A program made the position numbers and the translations under genes. Of a stretch of 39,979 nucleotides of DNA, positions 14,140 to 23,235 are shown one piece after another. The stretch lies in contig CAKSRS010000016.1 in assembly GCA_934487205.1 (NCBI GenBank), positions 1 to 39,979 of the forward strand, read 5' to 3'. Each line of letters begins with the position of its first letter. The stretch's first letter is position 1. Under the pieces are notes generated by a model. It searched no databases. It saw nothing but the letters and a program-made list of their open reading frames with translations, and was not told where the DNA came from. Origin of the DNA: an uncultured Clostridia bacterium. Its GTDB lineage: Bacteria > Bacillota > Clostridia > UBA1381.

Positions 14140-15390
14140 TTAAAACATATTTCTCTGTTTTGCCTCATAGATAATCTTTGCCATATCGCCGCGTGTGAAT
14201 AAATCCATTTTTTCCGCCTGCTCAGATGTAATAAGACCTCTTTCCACAAAGGTATCTATCGCAGTCTGCCAATCGGGATTTTCGCCCATATTGCGCAGTA
14301 TTAGTGTTGCAAACTGGCTGGCGGTAATTGTATCGTTCGGCGCGAACATACCATCGCCAACGCCCGAGGCTATGCCTTTGTCCTTTGCGATATTCGCATA
14401 TTTAGCACCCCAATTGTCGCTTTGAATATCAGTAAAGTATGATGTGTCGGAAGTTTGTGCATCTTCATATCCCATTGCACGAACAAGTATTGCTGTCGCC
14501 TCTATTCTTGTAAGCGGCTTTAACAAATCAAGTCCCTTTTCATTACCTTTCAGCAAACCGTCTGCTTGTAGGCTTTCCGCCTCGGTCGCATATGTGGGTT
14601 TAGTATCAAGCACACATCTCGCTAAAACTTGTGAATAAGAAGAATTTTGTACCTCTGTATCATCAAAAGCATTCATTACTTCGCTCGCCTCGTATAGCAC
14701 ATACAATTCTATTTTGGGTAAAATCCTACTGTTATAATCATGTAATTTTACCAAATATTCATTCAAATCACACTGAACATATAAAAATGTCATATTGCCC
14801 ATATCAAAAAGCCTTATATCACGAACAGCAGTTTCGCCCTTTGCTGCCAATTCTTTCTTAAGCCGCGTTCCAGTATTAAGATAATCATACACACCGTCAT
14901 CAGCTAAGACTCTCGACGATATTACTTCATAAGTTCCATCTTCCGTAAATGTTGCTCTGCCGTGAACCTTACAATCAACCTCATACACATTTACATCAGA
15001 AAACAAATATGAAAGACTATGTTCTTTTGAATATTGATTTAAGTATTCATTTGTTATGATATGGCTGTTTAACAGCGTTGTATTCATATCAAGTGCAAAC
15101 ATTTCACGTATTTGTGCTATTTCATATTCATCGTCTCCGATTTCTATACCCATCTTTAGTTTTGCATAATCAGGATTCTCCATTATTTGAGGTATCAGCT
15201 CTTCAAGATGTGCTTGATACGTTTCCTGCATTTTTTCTCTTATTGCCGCATTAGCATCACCGCGCAAGCATATCTTGTCTAAAAATTCATCAACTCCCGA
15301 TATTTGCGGAATATTTTCCGCCGCAAACGCTGTGGTTAAGCTGCCAAGCAGCATTAATAACGAAATGCACATTAATAATAGTTTTTTCAT
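14140..15390 (-). CDS. Secreted SLH-domain protein
   Basis: A clear signal peptide (MKKLLLMCISLLMLLGSLTT, cleavage after AFA) is followed by about 250 unrecognised residues and then S-layer-homology repeats in the last 140 residues. One covers LLKPLTRIEATAILVRAMG with YFTDIQSDNWGAKYANIAKD and another covers GVGDGMFAPNDTITASQF. SLH domains bind secondary cell-wall polymers, so the protein is anchored on the cell surface. It is the last gene of the RHS/immunity cluster (12 nt after the preceding gene) and may be a surface component of that system or an unrelated cargo gene. Confidence 0.85.
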   Translation of the reverse strand: MKKLLLMCISLLMLLGSLTTAFAAENIPQISGVDEFLDKICLRGDANAAIREKMQETYQAHLEELIPQIMENPDYAKLKMGIEIGDDEYEIAQIREMFALDMNTTLLNSHIITNEYLNQYSKEHSLSYLFSDVNVYEVDCKVHGRATFTEDGTYEVISSRVLADDGVYDYLNTGTRLKKELAAKGETAVRDIRLFDMGNMTFLYVQCDLNEYLVKLHDYNSRILPKIELYVLYEASEVMNAFDDTEVQNSSYSQVLARCVLDTKPTYATEAESLQADGLLKGNEKGLDLLKPLTRIEATAILVRAMGYEDAQTSDTSYFTDIQSDNWGAKYANIAKDKGIASGVGDGMFAPNDTITASQFATLILRNMGENPDWQTAIDTFVERGLITSEQAEKMDLFTRGDMAKIIYEAKQRNMF

Positions 15391-15402
15391 AATAAGTTCC
15401 CT

Positions 15403-15741
15403 TTACATTACTAATTTATGTAACTTTTGCCTTAATTCTTTTTCGTCATTGTTTATTTTATCTATCATTATTTGCTGTTCCGGATATTTAGCCTCTGTCA
15501 AGTCATAAAATACTATTTTTAATTCTATAAAACCACGGTATTTTGTTTTAATTTCTAAATATTCATCCAGGTCACGTTTTGAAATGTATCCACCGGAAGA
15601 TAGAGTCATAATTATTTCAAACGAATAAAACGGACCGGTTTTAAAATTATTTAACACCTTGCTTTCGGACGTCAGAGTATTTCCGTCAATTTTGGGAAGA
15701 ATATATTTTGAAACCATGTCTCTCTTATTTAAAAAATCCAT
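15403..15741 (-). CDS. Small protein, possible orphan immunity (112 aa)
   Basis: This is a cytoplasmic-looking 112-aa protein starting MDFLNKRDMVSKYILPKIDG with an E/K-rich C-terminus (INNDEKELRQKLHKLVM). The first ATG has a poor ribosome binding site; an ATG at 15717 is preceded by AAGAGAGAC, so the true product may be 104 aa. I do not recognise the family. Small AT-rich genes downstream of a polymorphic toxin are frequently immunity genes, which is the reason for this guess. Confidence 0.55.
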   Translation of the reverse strand: MDFLNKRDMVSKYILPKIDGNTLTSESKVLNNFKTGPFYSFEIIMTLSSGGYISKRDLDEYLEIKTKYRGFIELKIVFYDLTEAKYPEQQIMIDKINNDEKELRQKLHKLVM

Positions 15742-15771
15742 ATTTAGTAAACACTCTTCGTATGTTCTTTT

Positions 15772-16011
15772 TTATAATATTTCTGCCGTATCCTTTGAAT
15801 TCTTATCCTTTACCAGCTGTCTGAAATCAATATAATAAAAAGTTATACAATACAAAATAATTACTACTGTCGTGTTAAATATTACACTAAATATATCAAT
15901 ATTTATATTATTAATGGAAAGCCCCAGCACTTCCGCAATGTTTATGTAATCTAATACTAAATATATAATAAATAGTACAATTGATAAGAAAACACTACGT
16001 TTCACATTCAT
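15772..16011 (-). CDS. Small two-pass membrane protein (79 aa)
   Basis: The protein starts MNVKRSVFLSIVLFIIYLVL and has two hydrophobic segments (about residues 6-24 and 40-62) followed by a charged tail (RQLVKDKNSKDTAEIL). AAAGGA lies about 11 nt before the ATG at 16011; an adjacent TTG at 16014 is less likely. No family is recognised. It is embedded among putative immunity genes and could protect against a membrane-active toxin, but that is speculation. Confidence 0.55.
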   Translation of the reverse strand: MNVKRSVFLSIVLFIIYLVLDYINIAEVLGLSINNINIDIFSVIFNTTVVIILYCITFYYIDFRQLVKDKNSKDTAEIL

Positions 16012-16082
16012 CAAATATCATTCCTTTTCTATAATGTTTAGTTCTTATAACAAATGCGATTACACTACTTTCAGTATTCACC

Positions 16083-16598
16083 TCAACAAACTACAATAAT
16101 ATTTGGATTTTCTTCTTGAATATATTTTATAGCATCTTTGTCATAAACAGACGAGCATAATATTTGTTTTTTAAATTCTTGTGCAAACCACAAATCACCT
16201 TTTTCATATACCTTAATTTCATCATTCACTTGCTTTAAGAAAAAGGCTGTATACAGAAAATACCCGCTTTTATCTTTTAATTCGTAAAATCCTCTGTATT
16301 TGCCGCCTGCACTATATGACTTTATAATTTTTATTCCTTTTATATCACCTATGCTATAGTAGTTCTTCTTTAGTCCCCGGTAACATATTTGTTTATCGTC
16401 AATATAAACTCCACTGCTTTTATCATATTTAACTAATACTGCTGTTATTAATGTTAATATTGATAATATGCCAATAGCAACCGCATTCCCACCTCTCATC
16501 ATTATGGCAAATACTAAAACACACGCTATAATATAAGAAAAAACCAGATATGGGGTTACTGATATATGTTTCTTATGTAAAAAATATATATTTTTCAT
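16083..16598 (-). CDS. Membrane protein with PH-like domain (171 aa), possible immunity
   Basis: Two transmembrane segments (about residues 15-33 and 40-57) are followed by a beta-rich domain (GVYIDDKQICYRGLKKNYYS, then IKGIKIIKSYSAGGKYRGFY) resembling bacterial PH-like domains, and a C-terminal helix. AGAGGATATGAA precedes the ATG. The gap to the DUF4304-like gene is 1 nt, so both are cotranslated. Proteins with this architecture occur downstream of polymorphic toxins, but the specific function is unknown. Confidence 0.6.
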   Translation of the reverse strand: MKNIYFLHKKHISVTPYLVFSYIIACVLVFAIMMRGGNAVAIGILSILTLITAVLVKYDKSSGVYIDDKQICYRGLKKNYYSIGDIKGIKIIKSYSAGGKYRGFYELKDKSGYFLYTAFFLKQVNDEIKVYEKGDLWFAQEFKKQILCSSVYDKDAIKYIQEENPNIIVVC

Positions 16599-16599
16599 T

Positions 16600-17271
16600 T
16601 CATATCCTCTTAAACGCCTGCATATTATTTTTTTGATTTTCAGTCAACCAGCATTGAAAAAAAGCATCATCCTTCTCTTGCACCTTTTTTAAAAATGTTT
16701 TTTCTTCTATGATAATCTTTTCCATCTTAGCAGCGTATTCCTCGCCCAGACCGCATTCCATATTACGTTTATATGCACATTCACTCTGCTCAATACGATT
16801 CTTCATACATTCTTCCGCCATAGAATAATCACCCATCATTAAAGCTACCGACAGTTTAGCATCCTCGCTTATAAATTTCATATTTCCGGATTTAATTTCG
16901 TTATAAATAGACTTACACGAATTCATTTCTTCGAAGAAAGGGAAAAGATATTTTTCAACATCTTCCGGCATATCAGATATCGCACGTTGCATATCATTCT
17001 TATTTCTTTCATACTCATACCACGAATAGTTATCAAAAAAGTTTTTTATGTGATCTGTACCACAGGTATCTTTTGTAATCAAGTACCCATTTGTCAGCGG
17101 TAAAACCACAAACTCTATAGTTGCATTATTACCGCCGATAGAACGGTGCAGTGAGCAGCTTTGAAAAACATCATTTATTATTCTGTAATAATTATTTTTG
17201 CAAATTTTAAAGCCGAGTTCTTTGAAGGCAGACTTGGTAATTGCTTTATATGTTTTAATAAATATATCCAT
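16600..17271 (-). CDS. DUF4304-like protein, probable immunity
   Basis: The N-terminal 130 residues match the DUF4304 pattern: a helix with FIKTYKAITKSAFKELGFK, then NNYYRIINDVFQSCSLHRS and strands with FVVLPL. DUF4304 proteins are found in polymorphic-toxin loci as immunity proteins. The C-terminal 90 residues are helical and Glu/Lys-rich. AGAGGATAATAA precedes the ATG. Its position second after the RHS toxin gene makes an orphan or secondary immunity role likely. Confidence 0.7.
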   Translation of the reverse strand: MDIFIKTYKAITKSAFKELGFKICKNNYYRIINDVFQSCSLHRSIGGNNATIEFVVLPLTNGYLITKDTCGTDHIKNFFDNYSWYEYERNKNDMQRAISDMPEDVEKYLFPFFEEMNSCKSIYNEIKSGNMKFISEDAKLSVALMMGDYSMAEECMKNRIEQSECAYKRNMECGLGEEYAAKMEKIIIEEKTFLKKVQEKDDAFFQCWLTENQKNNMQAFKRI

Positions 17272-17318
17272 TTATTATCCTCTTTTCAGCGTCAATATAC
17301 CGGCATCAAGTCCATACT

Positions 17319-17909
17319 TCATTCCTCTCTTAATTTGATGTTTCCGTCATAGCCGTGGACAGCAATTTGCGAAAGAACTTTCTCCTTATCTTTCGCATAA
17401 ATCACATAGTTCATATGATGATGTGCCTCAATTATTATTTTTTGCTCCGGAATTATCAAATAAAACTCAGACAACCCCATAAACCCTGCCACACTAAATC
17501 TGTCACACCAATTTATTATTTCTTCCTTTGTCATCATTATTGATTTTGAAGTATTAATCTTTAGTCCCAATTTTTTAAATAGTCGACGGTATTCATCATA
17601 TACATCCCTACTCACATCATCATCATTTGTTCGTAATTTATAAGCTTTCGGGAATATTGATGATAAATATGCATATTTAAAATCTAAATCATCAAGAAAT
17701 CGTCTGAAGAATCCCACCATATAAGCCGCATCAAAGAAAAAATCAATATATGACGGTGTTTGATTTTCATTTTTTTCGCCCCAATGCACAACTAAGTGAT
17801 CCCAGTTGTTTTTGTGATATATTGACACTGCATTTTTGTCATTTATTATATCCCTCATTTTGTTATCTGTCAAAATTTTATCCATACCTGCTTTAGCAAC
17901 TATTCTCAT
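17319..17909 (-). CDS. Probable cognate immunity protein of the RHS toxin
   Basis: This 196-aa cytoplasmic protein begins 16 nt after the stop of the RHS toxin gene, with CGGAG 10 nt upstream of its ATG. Immediate downstream placement is the normal position of the cognate immunity gene in polymorphic toxin systems. The sequence is rich in aromatic and acidic residues (SYIDFFFDAAYMVGFFRRFL; acidic surface could fit a basic nuclease toxin) and contains EAHHHMNYVIY near the C-terminus. The family is not recognised. Confidence 0.65.
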   Translation of the reverse strand: MRIVAKAGMDKILTDNKMRDIINDKNAVSIYHKNNWDHLVVHWGEKNENQTPSYIDFFFDAAYMVGFFRRFLDDLDFKYAYLSSIFPKAYKLRTNDDDVSRDVYDEYRRLFKKLGLKINTSKSIMMTKEEIINWCDRFSVAGFMGLSEFYLIIPEQKIIIEAHHHMNYVIYAKDKEKVLSQIAVHGYDGNIKLREE

Positions 17910-17925
17910 AAAATATATCTCCGTT

Positions 17926-20900
17926 TCATCTTATTGTCCCATCAGCATTTACATTAATATAATCACCATTTTTTCCACTTGGCGAGGCATCCCAATGTCC
18001 ATCTTTATGCAAAGTATCTTTTCTAAAATTCCATTTTGTCTTTTTATGCGTGTATGAGCCATCCTTATTTTTTTTAAATTCATCTGAATGAGTATCAGGA
18101 GTTTTAATCTTATCTCCATTTTTTAACTTTGATGGCGGAGTTGGTGCTTTTGCTTTGCCCTTTGCGTATATAATACTATTTCTAATGGTATTACCTAAAT
18201 TAACTGCCTCAGTAAATGCCCTAATAAAAGCTTTGCTGGCTAAATATCCAAGTACCACAACGCCTGTGCCAATTAACGTTAGCATTTCTCCGGTAATTGC
18301 TATCCCTGCTATCATAGCAACTTCGCCGTTCGGATCCACATACATAACCGGATTGTTATTTCCGTAAACATACCGGTTATACCCGTCTTCCGCCGGGTCT
18401 TGCTGGGTGAATCTGCCGGTTGTCGGGTCATAATGGCGTGCACGAAGATAGTAAAGCCCCGTACTCTCATCATACGTCTGTCCGAAATACGTGAACGGAT
18501 TATGCACCGTTTCATCTTTGGTTATAAAATTGCCCCAAACGTCATAATCGTACCGATTTACTATATTTCCGTCCATATCAACGATTTGAATTACATCGCC
18601 GTGTCCGTTATACAGGTAATAGTAGCTTTCGCCGGTCAGAAAATCAATCTGGGCAAGCACTCTGTCCGGTCCCCAGATATACTGACGTATCGGGTGCACG
18701 GCAACTTTCCGCTCGGAATCTATCGTGACATACATAAGCGCCGCTTCTGCAACAAGCCGTGCGTCTTTATCATAGATGAAATACGTCGGCATATCGGAAT
18801 TTTCGCGTTTTACAAACCGGCTGCCGTTTATTCCGTATGCTGCCTTAGTCACATCGCCGTCAACTGTCGCACGCGTCATATCATCATAAATATCATACTG
18901 ATACGCCGCAGATTTCTCCGCAAGAAAATCTATCTGCTCAAAGTTCGCCTTTCTGTTTCCGCGAAAATCATATTCGTAGTACGAATCCGCACCCTTATCC
19001 CCGGCAACGCTTGCGATACGGTTCAGCTTATCATACGTGAATGACGTATTTTTCTGCACGCCGTCAACCGTTTCGGCAACCGAGACAATATTGTTATTCT
19101 TGTCATATTCATAGCTATATTCCGAAAGCACAGTCGAGCCTTTTGTATTTGTCAGCGTTTTGAGCCGAGAAAGTCCGTCATAGGTATACACCGACTTTAA
19201 AACACTTCCGTCCGAAAGAGGAGGATAGGTGACCGACTTCAGCTTGCCGTCGGCATAAAATTCATAGCTTGCATTTGCGTTGTCTGAGCTATCCTTTGCA
19301 CCGTCTGTCACCTGTACGCGTGAAATTCGGTTTTTATCATATTCCCAATATGTGCCGAGCGTATATTTTCTTTGGTTGACATCATCAACGCACGAATAGG
19401 TTGCAGACGTCACATTGCCCATATTATCATAAGTATAGCCGGTTTGCGGCTGGAAAAACACGTTTTCGGCACCTGTCGCATAATAGTATTTTGATTTGTC
19501 CGTCAGCAGCTTGCCCGTCGGCGAATACGATGTATTTCTTACCTCGGAAAAACTTCCTGAATATTTCTGCGTTTCGGGGTTATAGCTTGCGTTTATCTTA
19601 ATTGTCATCGATGCACTGAACGGCGTCAGATATTGATACTGTTCGTCCGACAGTTCGGAGTCCGTGTCTACAATGTAGTTTCTGTCGCAGACACCTGCCG
19701 CGTTATACTCAGAATTATGCAGTCTGCCGTTTTTGTCCTGCATCTGCTCAAGCTGACCAAGTGCATTATACGTATACGTATTGCTGTTCACACTGTTATC
19801 CGTGTCCGAAATCAGTCTGCCCTCGCCGTCATATTCTCTCTGATACAGGATATGTTCCTCACCGTTTTGTGCGGTTATCATCTGCTTTTTGATATTCCCG
19901 AAAATATCATAGCTGTTTTGTACGGTCTCGCCGTTTGCATTTTCTGATGCAATGCAGCGATTGAGCTTATCGTAAGAATTTTGTATTGTGTAACCCTTTG
20001 CGTCGGTGATACCTGTCACATTCCCGGCAATATCATATGTATACTGTACCTCTGAAAAGCTATCCGGGTAACTGTCGTATGCCCTTTCGCTCACCACTCG
20101 CTGCATACGGTCATACTTTTGTTCGGATATGTTCTGCTTTTGAGTTTCGCCGCTTGCCATAAAATATGACATCGCACAAAAACCTGCATCAATACTATCT
20201 CTATTGTACTCTGTAATATGCTGATTGTCAAATATATCCACAATTTTTACACATCTGTCCAAGTCATCATAGTATTCCTTAGTTTGGTTTCCGTCCGGGT
20301 CAATTGTGGTCTTAATATTGTTTTTGGTGTCATAAATATAGCTTGTTGTGAGATATTCCGACACGCCGCCGACATTATCGATAACATTTTTCTCAATCAG
20401 CTCACCTGTGCCCATATAATAATTGACCTCATCGCTGATATAATACAGGCTGCATACGGCAAGCTCCGTATCTGTAGGTTTTTCTGTATCAATCTGCGAT
20501 ACATCATAGTATCTGAGCGTTGATTTAATCTCTTGTGCGATAAGCTTTTCATCGGTTATACCGGCATAATCGCTGCGGCTGACCGTGACATATCGGATAT
20601 TCTCTACCGGAAGAATATCCACATCTTTTTCGTTGAAATCGCTGTACGCCGCATATTTCGGGTAGACTATTCTCGTCTCTCGTCCGAGTTTATCATACTC
20701 AAAATATGTTGAGTTTCCGTCATTATCGGTCTGCGAGCTGACCGTACCCATAAGCATATTATAGGTGTACGCGGTCTGCGACATTTTTCCGCCCACGGTT
20801 CTCTTTACCGTCGAGGGGTATGCATAGCCTGTCGCGGCGGTATAGATTTCCTCCACAACCAAGCTGTCCGCACCGTTTACTGTTGTCGTTGTTTTCTTTG

Positions 20901-23235
20901 ACACCCGTCCGTCCGATGTGTATTCGTAGTCATAGCGTGTCTGCGTACCGTCGGCAGCAGTAATTTGCGAAAGGCGTTTTTGGTCATTATATTTATATCG
21001 TTCAATGCACCTTGTATTCAAATCACGATACCACGCCTTACTCGTCATAAATCCGGTTTGTGCGTCATAGGTGTAAGACGTCCCGTATTTTTCGCGTGCC
21101 GAACCGATTACGGTGTCATAGTCTACTTCCTGGGTTTCAAGCGTTATGCGTCCGTATGCCTTATTCTGCCTTGTTTCAAAGCCGTTTTGCACATAAGATT
21201 CATATGAATGACTTCCGTTTGAATAGGTTATATTTGTACGTACCGGACGCTTTTGCAGATAGTCGGTCACTACATAATTAATATTGAGTGCATTGCCGAC
21301 AGGGTTATCATATGCCGCGGAGGTGTATTTAAGCAGAACAGCCCCGTCATGCTTGTAAAAATCACGCCGTATGCTTGACTTTTCATGAATTTCACGCGTT
21401 GTGCAGACGCTCTTTCCGTCTTGCACAGCCGATGCAGAGCAGTTCCTGGGATACGCTGTGTAGTCACCGGTGTATTTATATCTGACGCGGTTTTTAAAAT
21501 GCGATTCATTCAATTTATTGTCGTTTGAAACAGTCAGTTCATAATCTCCGCGTTCGGTTGTCCGGTACGCCTCGGATATTCCGCTGTGTCCGAGATTTCT
21601 CTCGGTCAGCTCATATTGATAATACGTATCCGACCGCGGTCTTATAATATTCCCGAGAAGATAGACAAGGTTATTGCAGTTGCCGCTTGTGTTTGCCACA
21701 AATCCGGAATTAAGCGATTTGCCGGCAAAAGTGAAACTTACGGAGTTTGCATATTTTTGCGAGCCGTCAATCATTGCCGGATAATAGCTCGTCACCTCGC
21801 CTATTGCATTGGTAAATGACGTCAGCACCGGCTCGGTTGACAGCGTTTCGCCGCCGCGGTTTACCTCAACCATTTTCTTTTCGTAGGAAAGCACTATTTC
21901 CTCGCCCTGCTCAAGCGGTGATGTAACCGTAAGGGTGATGTCCTCATAGTCCCCGCCCTCATTGTACGAAAACCGAACCCTGCGCCCCACGCTGTCGGTT
22001 ATCGATGATATAATAGGACAATTTCTCGATCCGTAAAAATTCTTTGCGGTATAGTTGAATGTGATTTTATTTCCAAATCTGTCGCAGATAGTTAAAAGCT
22101 CACCGCGGGAGCCGAAATAGTATTTTCTGCCGTCGGCGTCGCTTACGATATAGTCAATACGTCCCGATGTGCATATGCTCCCGTCATAATCAAAATAGTC
22201 CTCAAAGGTAATATCGCCACCTACATAATTTGCAAAGGAATAGTCGCCGCCGTTATATTCCACCTCCATAACGCCGCCCTTGCCGTCATGGTAGTAGAGT
22301 CCCTTAGGGATTTCAGAAGTATCATCATAATTATCCTTTATAATCTGCACCGACGGAAAACTCCATGACCAGCCGGCACCGAGATTATACCTCTCACGCT
22401 GATAGCTTGTTGCGGTGATTTCGGAGGTGTAGTAATACGGAACATACACCTCGTCGCCCTCGCTGCACTTTGAATATGACGCACTGTATATGAAGTTACC
22501 GCCGTCCGTGTCACGGCTTTCAATTTCTTCTTTTCGCAGTTTTGCCTCACTCTCGGTTGCACACGGATATTGGTATGTACTCGTTTCGGCGGTCTCCTTG
22601 TTATATACCGATTCCGTTACAACATATGTACCCTGTGGCATTGAAAAGTTTTTTCCATTCATTTTGATACCGGAGGTTTTTGTATACAGTTCAGCCTCTG
22701 CAAGGCTGTAATATCTTTCAAGCCGTAAATCCAATCCGTCAACGCCCGGCAGCACCAAGTCCGTTTCGGTAACAATTAAATTACCGGTCATCGGGTCTAT
22801 GTACTCCGCGCCGATATTATCACCTACAAAGCCATATCTTCCGGTTTGGTTTTGCAGTGCAAAGGAGTCTCTGCCGTTAATAACACCAAGACGATGCTCT
22901 GTGTCTGTGCCGGCTACACTATTGCTGAAAAGTGCCGTCCCCGCTGAATTTATGCCGCCGGATATTTCAATCGGACTGTTGTCTACAGGAATTTCGGGCA
23001 GCTTGCCGGTGTACGGCGATATGCTGTCAAAATGTGCCGCAGCTTTCTGCATCGCAGGCAAATCCGGCATCTCTGACGGTCTTTCTATCAACGGAACATC
23101 TGAATTTTCAATATCAAATGCAAATTCATTGTTGTATTCGCTGCCAAGTTCAATATCCAGTCTTTTGGCAAAAGCCGTAAGCGGTGCACAAATCATTGAG
23201 GCTGTCAATATTATTGATATAACTTTCTTTTTCAT
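17926..23235 (-). CDS. Secreted RHS-repeat polymorphic toxin
   Basis: The 1769-aa protein has a signal peptide (MKKKVISIILTASMICAPLT, cleavage near AFA), an N-terminal module with YYHDGKGGVMEV and GNKITFNY motifs, many YD/RHS repeats (such as YDKLGRETRI and YDKLNRCIAS) and the canonical RHS core ending at about residue 1638 (YYLRARHYDPTTGRF, then NNPVMYVDPNGE). RHS repeats build a shell around the C-terminal toxin. The variable tail is 131 residues: a hydrophobic glycine-rich segment, a PPSKLKNGDKI linker and a terminal domain with HKDGHWD (H1743, H1747, D1749) and GDYINVNADGTIR. The HxxxHWD cluster suggests a nuclease, but the toxin family is not identified. It overlaps the upstream gene by 4 nt (ATGA) and is followed by the immunity gene. 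Confidence 0.93.
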   Translation of the reverse strand: MKKKVISIILTASMICAPLTAFAKRLDIELGSEYNNEFAFDIENSDVPLIERPSEMPDLPAMQKAAAHFDSISPYTGKLPEIPVDNSPIEISGGINSAGTALFSNSVAGTDTEHRLGVINGRDSFALQNQTGRYGFVGDNIGAEYIDPMTGNLIVTETDLVLPGVDGLDLRLERYYSLAEAELYTKTSGIKMNGKNFSMPQGTYVVTESVYNKETAETSTYQYPCATESEAKLRKEEIESRDTDGGNFIYSASYSKCSEGDEVYVPYYYTSEITATSYQRERYNLGAGWSWSFPSVQIIKDNYDDTSEIPKGLYYHDGKGGVMEVEYNGGDYSFANYVGGDITFEDYFDYDGSICTSGRIDYIVSDADGRKYYFGSRGELLTICDRFGNKITFNYTAKNFYGSRNCPIISSITDSVGRRVRFSYNEGGDYEDITLTVTSPLEQGEEIVLSYEKKMVEVNRGGETLSTEPVLTSFTNAIGEVTSYYPAMIDGSQKYANSVSFTFAGKSLNSGFVANTSGNCNNLVYLLGNIIRPRSDTYYQYELTERNLGHSGISEAYRTTERGDYELTVSNDNKLNESHFKNRVRYKYTGDYTAYPRNCSASAVQDGKSVCTTREIHEKSSIRRDFYKHDGAVLLKYTSAAYDNPVGNALNINYVVTDYLQKRPVRTNITYSNGSHSYESYVQNGFETRQNKAYGRITLETQEVDYDTVIGSAREKYGTSYTYDAQTGFMTSKAWYRDLNTRCIERYKYNDQKRLSQITAADGTQTRYDYEYTSDGRVSKKTTTTVNGADSLVVEEIYTAATGYAYPSTVKRTVGGKMSQTAYTYNMLMGTVSSQTDNDGNSTYFEYDKLGRETRIVYPKYAAYSDFNEKDVDILPVENIRYVTVSRSDYAGITDEKLIAQEIKSTLRYYDVSQIDTEKPTDTELAVCSLYYISDEVNYYMGTGELIEKNVIDNVGGVSEYLTTSYIYDTKNNIKTTIDPDGNQTKEYYDDLDRCVKIVDIFDNQHITEYNRDSIDAGFCAMSYFMASGETQKQNISEQKYDRMQRVVSERAYDSYPDSFSEVQYTYDIAGNVTGITDAKGYTIQNSYDKLNRCIASENANGETVQNSYDIFGNIKKQMITAQNGEEHILYQREYDGEGRLISDTDNSVNSNTYTYNALGQLEQMQDKNGRLHNSEYNAAGVCDRNYIVDTDSELSDEQYQYLTPFSASMTIKINASYNPETQKYSGSFSEVRNTSYSPTGKLLTDKSKYYYATGAENVFFQPQTGYTYDNMGNVTSATYSCVDDVNQRKYTLGTYWEYDKNRISRVQVTDGAKDSSDNANASYEFYADGKLKSVTYPPLSDGSVLKSVYTYDGLSRLKTLTNTKGSTVLSEYSYEYDKNNNIVSVAETVDGVQKNTSFTYDKLNRIASVAGDKGADSYYEYDFRGNRKANFEQIDFLAEKSAAYQYDIYDDMTRATVDGDVTKAAYGINGSRFVKRENSDMPTYFIYDKDARLVAEAALMYVTIDSERKVAVHPIRQYIWGPDRVLAQIDFLTGESYYYLYNGHGDVIQIVDMDGNIVNRYDYDVWGNFITKDETVHNPFTYFGQTYDESTGLYYLRARHYDPTTGRFTQQDPAEDGYNRYVYGNNNPVMYVDPNGEVAMIAGIAITGEMLTLIGTGVVVLGYLASKAFIRAFTEAVNLGNTIRNSIIYAKGKAKAPTPPSKLKNGDKIKTPDTHSDEFKKNKDGSYTHKKTKWNFRKDTLHKDGHWDASPSGKNGDYINVNADGTIR

